Source: Sphaerolaimus hirsutus (taxonomy: Eukaryota; Nematoda; Chromadorea; Monhysterida; Sphaerolaimidae). From it: a stretch of DNA of 64,000 nt. The position numbers and the translations under genes were made by a program. Every line of letters begins with the position of its first letter. Position 1 is the stretch's first letter. Below the pieces are notes generated by a model. The model did not search any database. It was not told the origin of the DNA and saw only the letters and a program-made list of their open reading frames with translations. Shown one piece after another: positions 57,709-64,000 of the stretch. Location: NCBI GenBank assembly GCA_964036195.1, contig OZ038453.1, positions 124,001-188,000 of the forward strand. The letters run 5' to 3'.

Positions 57709-57966
57709 ATTGACATTAACACTATGTAGAAGTGAGTAGGGTTGGGAATTTCAAAAATATTGGTTTTGGTTCTCAGTTCTTGGTTCCAAAAGTTTCCTCC
57801 ATATTTACTCAAATAATCCCCTCCTTGAATAATTTACCCTTGTTAGATGAGTGAGGAAAAAATAATTATCCCATCAAATAATCCCCCTCTTTAGGCACAT
57901 GATAAGTTGTTGTGTCTAATTTGAACAAAAATGGCACATTATTTAGTAAATAAAGCATATTTCCAT

Positions 57967-59030
57967 CAGAGTCGTTAAAAGGTACGTACGTTTACTCGAA
58001 AAATACGCGTACGCGAGTACGCGGTAAATACGTTTACATGTACTTTTAGAAAAAGTCACGTACTCACATGTACGCGTACATTTTTGAAGCATACGCGTAA
58101 ATAAAATGCATTTCTGAGAATGCAATGTGCGACATTTTTATATAGTGACTACACTGCAATGTACTATATTTCTTCGAACCCCCCCCCCTGATCCTGGGGG
58201 GTGATGATTCTTTCATAGTGAAAATTTTGAGAGTGGTTAAACAAGAACGGGTATTTCGAGGGGGGTTATTATTTCGCCAGAATTTTTTTGAACTATCAGT
58301 ACTAATTCATTGTTTGTAACATACGCCGAGGTAGAAAAATGCAACAATAAGCACCATGTGCATAAATACATGTACCTAAGTATGTAAATAGTGATGATAT
58401 AAACGCCGTTCTAGCGTGACGCAGTCATTGTTTTAACGTGTGTCCTGCATTTCACAGAACACTAACTGAAAGTTTTGATATACTCGGCGAACATGATACT
58501 CTGCCCTTGCACTCATTTATGTCTCACGTTGGAAGCGTGCCAATGATGATAAAGCATGCAATTTTTGTATATAAAGTGAAAACACCATTGTTGTGAATAA
58601 GTTAACACATAGCATTATAACGGAGATGACTTTTTTCAACTTTTTATGAAAATCGCATGCGCAAAAAAATCGTTGGCACGCTTCCAGCGGGAACCACGCG
58701 GGCAGGGCGTAGAGTGACTGGAGTATATTTACATTCTCGTTACACTCAATTGGGGGGGGGGGGGGGTTCGATGGGGGTCTATTAGGTAATTCGTAGTGGC
58801 CATTTTGAGGGGGGGGGAGGTTGAATATTTTGAAAACCTACCCAGCTCTACATATTCTATGATGAAAAGTGCTCACTTTTGCATTTTACTGGGAAAGAAA
58901 TTTGTACTCACATTTACGCGTGCGCACGAGTAAAAAAAGTATTTTACGTTTTGTATACTTTGTGATGAGTACAAAAATACTTTACGTTTACATATACTTT
59001 AAAATAAGTTCAGTAATTCTAACAACTCTG
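57967..59030. mobile_element. hAT-like element C5 (contains H and T2)
   Basis: Ends CAGAGTCGTTAAAAGG and TAACAACTCTG; perfect 8 bp duplication ATTTCCAT. Same internal arrangement as C4, with T2 as an extra insertion. Confidence 0.88.
58479..58726. mobile_element. Palindromic element T2
   Basis: Ends ATACTCGGCGAACATG and GTAGAGTGACTGGAGTAT; CGTTGGAAGCGTGCCAA and TTGGCACGCTTCCAGCG arms. C4 has the empty site (GGTTTTGTTATTTACG). Confidence 0.75.
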
Positions 59031-59035
59031 ATTTC

Positions 59036-59230
59036 CATAGTTGTTGAAACATATTTACGTTTACTCGATAAATACATATACTCGCGTACTGCATAAATAT
59101 GTTTACGTTTTCCCCCCGGAAAAAATACCAGTACCCACTTACTCACGTACTTTTTGAAAGTAGTACCCCCCCCCCTCTCGGGAGCACTATGAAACAATCA
59201 CCCACGGGGGTATTTCGAGGAAATACGGTA
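59036..59230. repeat. C-family fragment C6 and H fragment
   Basis: Starts CATAGTTGTTGAAACATATT and breaks off at 59165, where an H fragment ending CGAGGAAATACGGTA begins. C5 is inserted at its left edge. Confidence 0.5.
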
Positions 59231-59286
59231 GTCAATTACGACTCGCGGTCTGACTCGAGTGATCACTAAAAAACTGTATAAAAAAC

Positions 59287-59760
59287 TAGCAGGATTCTCT
59301 CCGACCTTCGGTCGGGTTTTGTGGTTCTCTACAATTAATACCATTGGAGAAAATATGATACTTTAGTTAAGTTTGCCCACATGCTAGGCATGTGTTTTGA
59401 AATGCAGTATGTAATGTATTAACAGTAACAAGACCAATACCAAAGATGCAATGTTTTGGAATGGATTTTTGTAAACTTGGTTGGTAAAATGTAAAACTGT
59501 TAACTGTAAAATGGTTGGGCATGAAACTCGGTAGTAAAATGTGGACAGTTTGCGATTTGGTATGATGGTGTGCAGTGTGCATTCTGTGTGGTATAGGTTT
59601 TGTGATATGATAGTGTGGTTTTTGCAAGGTGTCAAACTTTTTTTGTAATCTTCAATTGGTTACATTTGTGCTTTGCTGTTCTTTTTGTGTTTGTAAATCC
59701 TTGTGGTATTAATTGTAGAGAACCACAAAACCCAACTGAAGGTTGGTGAGAATCCTGCTA
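59287..59760. mobile_element. Long-TIR element W
   Basis: About 60 bp inverted repeats starting TAGCAGGATTCTC with GGTTTTGTGGTTCTCTACAA; TA at both ends. AT-rich core without coding sense. Confidence 0.75.
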
Positions 59761-59796
59761 TAGGTACGCACTACTCAGAGGCTTGCAAAAACTGAC

Positions 59797-60316
59797 ACCC
59801 CAATGGGGACCCCCCTCCAAATGGCACCCCCCGGGGAACCCCCCAAAAGTGGCACCCCCTGGGAACCACCCAAAAATGAGACCCCCTAGGGCCCCACAAA
59901 TATGGCACACCCTGAGGACCACCAAAAAATGGCACCCCTTAGGGACCCCCCAAAAATGGCACCCCCTTGGGACCCCCCAAAATAGCACCCCCTGGGGACC
60001 CCCCAAACATGGCACCCCCTAGGAACCCCCACAAAAATGGCACCCCCTGGGGACCCACCCAAAGTTGGCTCCCCCTGGGGACTCTCCAAAAATGGCACCC
60101 CCTGGGGACCACCCCAAAATGGCACCCCCTTAGGACCCCCCTGCAAAAAAAAATGTAGCACCCCCCTGAGGACCACCAAAAAATGGCACCCCTTGGGACC
60201 ACCCAAAAAATGGCACCCTATGTGGACCCCCTTGAAATGGCACCCCCATATGTACCTCCAGAAAATGGCACCCCCTGGAGACCCCCCAAAAATGGCACCC
60301 CATGGGGACCCCCTCT
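59797..60316. repeat. Minisatellite A (about 31 bp unit)
   Basis: Around 16 units of AATGGCACCCCCTGGGGACC plus CCCCAAA spacer. The open frames here are read-through of the repeat. Confidence 0.85.
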
Positions 60317-60317
60317 A

Positions 60318-60695
60318 AATCCTGTAAACACAGCCCCTAGTTTGGAAACTCCTGTAAACTCAGCCCCTAATTTGGAAACTCCTATAAACTCAGCCCCTAA
60401 CTTGCAAACTCTTGTAAACTCAGCCCCTAACTTGCAAACTCCCATAAACTCAGCCACTTATTTGTAAGCTCCCATAAACTCAGCCTCTAATTTGAAAACT
60501 CCCATAAACTCAGCCCCCAATTTTGGAAACTCCTGTAAACTCAACCCATAATTTGGAAACTGCTGTAAACTCAGCCCTAATTTGGATACTCCAATAAACT
60601 CAGCCCCTAATTTGGAAACTCCCTTAAAATCAGCCCCTAATTTGGAAACTCCCATAAACTCAGCCCCTAATTTGGAAACTCCCGTAAACTCATTT
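60318..60695. repeat. Minisatellite B (31 bp unit)
   Basis: About 12 units of AAACTCAGCCCCTAATTTGG plus AAACTCCC(A/G)T. Reappears in decayed form at 62716-62900, on the other side of satellite C. Confidence 0.85.
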
Positions 60696-60696
60696 T

Positions 60697-62715
60697 CAGG
60701 TTCATGGTAATGTAGTGTGAAAATGGTATGAATATTTCAAAAAATCACTATCATCAATCCACAAATGCATCAATTCACAATTTTCAATTTTTTAGCCCCA
60801 AGGGTTAGACTTAAAATATTATGGTAATGTAGAGTAGAAATGGAGTGCACATCTCAAATCACTGCAATAAAAAACCCACAAATTGAAAGTTTTTGTGCCC
60901 AGGGGTTCATTATCAGGGTTTTAGTAATGTGGTGTCAAAATGGAGTGCATATTTGAAATCGCTACAATCAGAAACCCACAAACACATCATTTTATAATTT
61001 GAAAATTTTTGGCCCTGGGGGTTCATTTTCAGGGTTGTGGTAATGTAGTGTCAAAATGAAGTGCAAATTTCAAATCAAGGCAATCAAAAAGCCACAAATG
61101 CATCATTTCACAATTTCTAATTTATTAGCCCCATGGGTTCAATTTAAGGCTTACAGTAATGTAGAGTTGAAATTGAGTCATTTCAAATCAGTGCAATAAG
61201 AAACCTGCAAAATGCATCATTTTACAATTAGAAATTTTTGGGACTAGGGGTTCAATTTCAGAGTTTTAGTAATGTAGTGTCAAAATGGAGTGCATATTTG
61301 AAATCACTACAATCAGAAACCCACAAATGCATCATTTTATGATTTGAAAGTTTTTGGCTTAGGGGGTTCATTTTTATGGTTATGGTAATGTAGTGTCAAA
61401 ATGAAGTGCATATTTCAAATGAGTGCAATCAGAAACCTGAAAATGAATGATTTCACAAATTGAAAGTTTTTGGCTCCAGAGGTTCATTTTCAGGGTTATG
61501 GTTATGTAGTGTCAAAATGGAGTGCATATATCAAATCAGTGCAATTAGAAACCCACATCGAATCATTTCACAATTTCTAATTTTTTAAGCCCTGGGCATA
61601 TTTGAAATAGCTACACTCTGAAACCCACAAATCCATCATTTTATGGTTTGAAAGTTTTTGGCCCAGGGGGTTCATTTTTAGGGTTATGGTAATGTAGTGT
61701 CAAAATGAAGTGCATATTTCAAATGAGTGCTATCAGAAACCCGAAAATGCATCATTTCTCAAATTGAAAGTATTTGGCCCCATGGGTTCATTTTTAGGGT
61801 TATGGTAATGTAGTGTCAAAATGGAGTGCATATATCAAATCAGTGCAATCAGAAACCCAAATTTGAAATCAGTGCAATCAGAAACCCAAAAATGCATCAT
61901 TTCACAAATTGAAATTTTTTGGCCCCAGTGGTTCATTTTTAGGGTTATGGTAATGTAGTGTCAAAATGAAGTGCATATTTCAAATGAGTGCTATCAGAAA
62001 CCCGAAAATGCATCATTTCTCAAATTGAAAGTATTTGGCCCCATGGGTTCATTTTTAGGGTTATGGTAATGTAGTGTCAAAATGGAGTGCATATATCAAA
62101 TCAGTGCAATCAGAAACCCAAATTTGAAATCAGTGCAATCAGAAACCCAAAAATGCATCATTTCACAAATTGAAATTTTTTGGCCCCAGTGGTTCATTTT
62201 CAGGGTTATGGTAATGTAGTGTCAAAATGAAGTGCATATTTCAAATGAGTGCAATCAGAAACCTGAAAATGCATCATTTCTCAAATTGAAGGTATTTGGC
62301 CCCATGGGTTCATTTTTAGGGTTATGGTAATGTAGTGTCAATGGAGTGCATATATCAAATCAGTGCAATCAGAAACCTAAATTTGAAATCAGTGCAACCA
62401 GAAACCCAAAAATGCATCATTTCACAAATTGAAAGTTTTTGGCCCCAGTGGTTCATTTTCAGGGTTATGGTAATGTAGTGTCGAAATGGAGTGCATTATA
62501 TATCAAATCAGTGCAATTAGAAACCCACAATGCATCATTTCACAATTTGAAAATTTTGGCCCCATTTTGGGTTCAATTTCAGGGTTATCGTAATGTACTG
62601 TCAGAATGGAGTGCATATTTCAAATCATTGTAATCAGTAACCCACAAATGCATTATATCACAATTTATATTTTTTAGCCCTGGGGGCCTCACTTAAGGAT
62701 TATGGTAATGTTATT
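60697..62715. repeat. Satellite C (about 117 bp unit, 261 bp higher-order unit)
   Basis: About 17 units with the word order GGTTATGGTAATGTAGTGTC, AAATGGAGTGCATAT, CAATCAGAAACCCAC, ATGCATCATTTCACAA, TTTTTGGCCCC. Between 61781 and about 62560 the array repeats with a 261 bp period. Lies in a CUB gene intron. Confidence 0.85.
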
Positions 62716-62900
62716 GTTAACTCCCATAAGTTCAGCCCCTAATTTGGCAAACACCCATCAACTCAACTCCCATAAACTCAGCCTCTAATTTTTAAACTTG
62801 TGTCAACAGCCCCTTATCTTTAAACTTCTGTCAACTCAACCCTAATTTATCAACACCCATCAACTCAACCCTGAATTGTAAACTCAGCCCCTAAAAACTC
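62716..62900. repeat. Minisatellite B, second block
   Basis: Decayed AACTCCCATAAACTCAGCC units, several with CATCAACTCAACCC variants. Closes the satellite complex. Confidence 0.7.
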
Positions 62901-63335
62901 AAGTCAACCCCCTATACATGTGCAATTGCATTCTTGGGAAGCAACTTTGCCATCTACTAACCCTGTTTGTCAAGATTGTGGATCGTGTTTGTAAAGGGCA
63001 TTTGTACTAATAAATAGTGACTGCATTGTGTGCAAAAACACACACGAATCGGGCACAATGAGGCCTGTGATTGTGCCTCCTATCTTTTGCATTGAAGCAT
63101 CCTTAGCGTGCAGTTCTCTCGAAATTGTATAGGTGGAGATGTGGGCCGTTTACACGGCCCAAGAGGAGTTCCAGTGGGGGGTGCCCGCCCATATACTTTT
63201 TTAAACAAATTTATTTTTCGTGTAACAAACCCAGCTGAGAAGTTTTAGATTGGGGGTGGCGAACTTTAAAAAAAATTGCTCACGGCCGGATGTGAGTGAT
63301 CGGGGGTTTATGTATTTATACCTTCATAAACATAC
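62901..63335. other. Intron sequence, no feature seen
   Basis: Includes GGGCCGTTTACACGGCCC, a perfect 18 bp palindrome at about 63147. No exon found. Confidence 0.4.
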
Positions 63336-63474
63336 CTGAGCAGTACTTTATCAACAGGAGAGAAATAATAATTTCTGTCATAGATTTCCACGTGATCATT
63401 TTCATCTGCCATTGCAAAGTCGCGTACAACAAAGCGGGCGTGTTGGCCCGCTTCACATTCTAGATTATATGCGC
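63336..63474 (-). CDS. CUB-domain gene, exon b1 (middle of CUB domain I)
   Basis: 139 nt exon between acceptor CCATTTCCAG and donor CAG|GTATGT. It encodes the central CUB strands: ECEAGQHARFVVRDF, then DHVEIYD, which matches the D-x-(V/L)-x-(I/V)-YD signature of CUB domains. It starts with two bases of a split codon and ends with AG, both in phase with the neighbouring exons. The intron to exon a1 is 291 nt and holds an H-family element. This is the strongest single CUB exon at the right edge. Confidence 0.8.
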
Positions 63475-63506
63475 CTGGAAATGGTAGCAAATGAACAATA
63501 AATACC

Positions 63507-63600
63507 CTATTTGCTTGAATAGTCCCCCTCCTTGAATAATTCCCCCTCGAGTAATTCCCCCCTGTAACACGACTGAGGGGAATAATAATTCACGGCGTCA
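63507..63600. repeat. H-family fragment in a CUB intron
   Basis: CCCTATTTGCTTGAATAGTC start and CCTTGAATAATTCCCCC units. Another H start (CTGTATTTGCTTGAATAG) begins at 63935 and runs to the window end. Confidence 0.55.
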
Positions 63601-63765
63601 ATAATTCTCCCTTATGAGATTTTATCAATTTCTTGCGCATAATTTCCACAAAACTGACACGATTTTATGCTAATAACACATTTTTCATAAAATGAATTTA
63701 TAAATATAAATATAGTTGAAAATTTTCACGAAATAATGACCATTCATAATTGCAGAAAAACTGAC

Positions 63766-63861
63766 ACATCAGATCATTGCAATAGTGTTGATTTGGGTAG
63801 CCAGGTGAAATCACGTGTCTGGGTGTAACAATTGTGTCATCGGGACATTGGCATGCTGCAC
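63766..63861 (-). CDS. CUB-domain gene, exon a1 (start of CUB domain I)
   Basis: Internal exon of a secreted or cell-surface CUB-domain protein. It follows an acceptor (TTTCACAG) and starts with two bases of a split codon. The encoded stretch has a C-x-C-P linker and then ISPGYPNQHYC, the usual opening of a CUB domain. It ends one base into a codon at a GTCAGT donor, and that base plus the first two of the next exon make a Cys codon. CUB modules bind protein partners outside the cell. Upstream exons lie past the right edge, so the start codon and signal peptide are not visible. The splice sites and domain signature are seen; the exon joining is inferred from phase. Confidence 0.72.
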
Positions 63862-64000
63862 CTGTGAAATTGAAACCTGCTCAATGTGATAATGTAAATT
63901 TTATGTATTCTATTTCAAATTCCATATAAATACTGTATTTGCTTGAATAGTTCCTCTTGAATAATTCACCGAAAATTCCGCTTGTGACACTCACAAGCGC

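Noticed and set aside
59289-59320. CCGACCTTCGGTCGG stem, tRNA- or terminator-like
   Set aside because: Part of the terminal inverted repeat of W; no cloverleaf, no poly-T context that matters in a eukaryote.
59758-60655. Several overlapping Pro/Gly-rich ORFs on both strands
   Set aside because: They are read-through of minisatellites A and B; any frame of a 31 bp repeat with no stop stays open.
60697-62715. Regularly spaced repeats as a CRISPR array
   Set aside because: The units are head-to-tail satellite monomers without unique spacers, and the genome is eukaryotic.

Overview
The window comes from the nuclear genome of a multicellular animal. It is AT-rich, has spliced genes whose exons join in phase, encodes extracellular CUB domains, and carries a BEL/Pao LTR retroelement, a group known only from animals. 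Nothing bacterial is present (no operons, no ribosome-binding-site architecture, no CRISPR array). An invertebrate is likely; I cannot name the species. Most of the sequence is transposable elements (TEs), mainly short non-autonomous DNA transposons stacked inside one another, set between small exons.

Host genes. (1) A minus-strand gene for a secreted or surface CUB-domain protein. Seven exons run from 63861 down to 30480 with matching phases. They give two CUB domains joined by C-x-C-P linkers and then a stop codon; the 5' part lies beyond the right edge. One intron is 23.6 kb and holds the retroelement. (2) A minus-strand gene starting at 21609 with a signal-peptide exon and a second exon at 20845-21049; I do not recognise the product. 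(3) A plus-strand gene with two phase-compatible Ser/Asn-rich exons (1988-2268, 3008-3238) and a possible terminal exon at 9961.

Retroelement, 34595-47625: a BEL/Pao element with a 5 bp target duplication (CAAAG), about 99% identical LTRs, a gag-pol ORF, and an envelope-like region in frame with the end of pol. The copy is damaged. Its 5' LTR lacks the last 364 nt, a 1,031 bp segment of the integrase is tandemly duplicated and shifts the frame, copy 1 has a stop, and the envelope region has two frame breaks. It sits inside a long palindromic element, which itself sits inside a smaller hairpin element.

DNA transposon families (working names). hAT-like with 8 bp target duplications: C (CAGAGTTGTT ends), E (TAGTGATGG ends, GGCGCC-rich), F/G (T/CAACGATGG ends), L (TAGGGTGTCAA ends), J and R. 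TA-target palindromic: H (ends CCGTATTTCC, G/C tracts), I, P, Q, T, U, W. Probable 3 bp target: K and Y. Less clear: D (TGTAAAGTGTCAAATG hairpins), M (4 bp target), S, V, X, Z. Layout: 0-15 kb gene 3 and C/H/D/E elements; 15-20 kb G elements carrying I, J and H; 20.8-21.6 kb gene 2; 21.8-30 kb Y, E, F, G, H, V and L; 30-34 kb CUB exons; 34-50.5 kb the large nest; 50.9-57.7 kb nested E/F/P/C/K/L plus two CUB exons; 58-59.8 kb C, T and W; 59.8-62.9 kb a three-part satellite; 63.3-63.9 kb two CUB exons.
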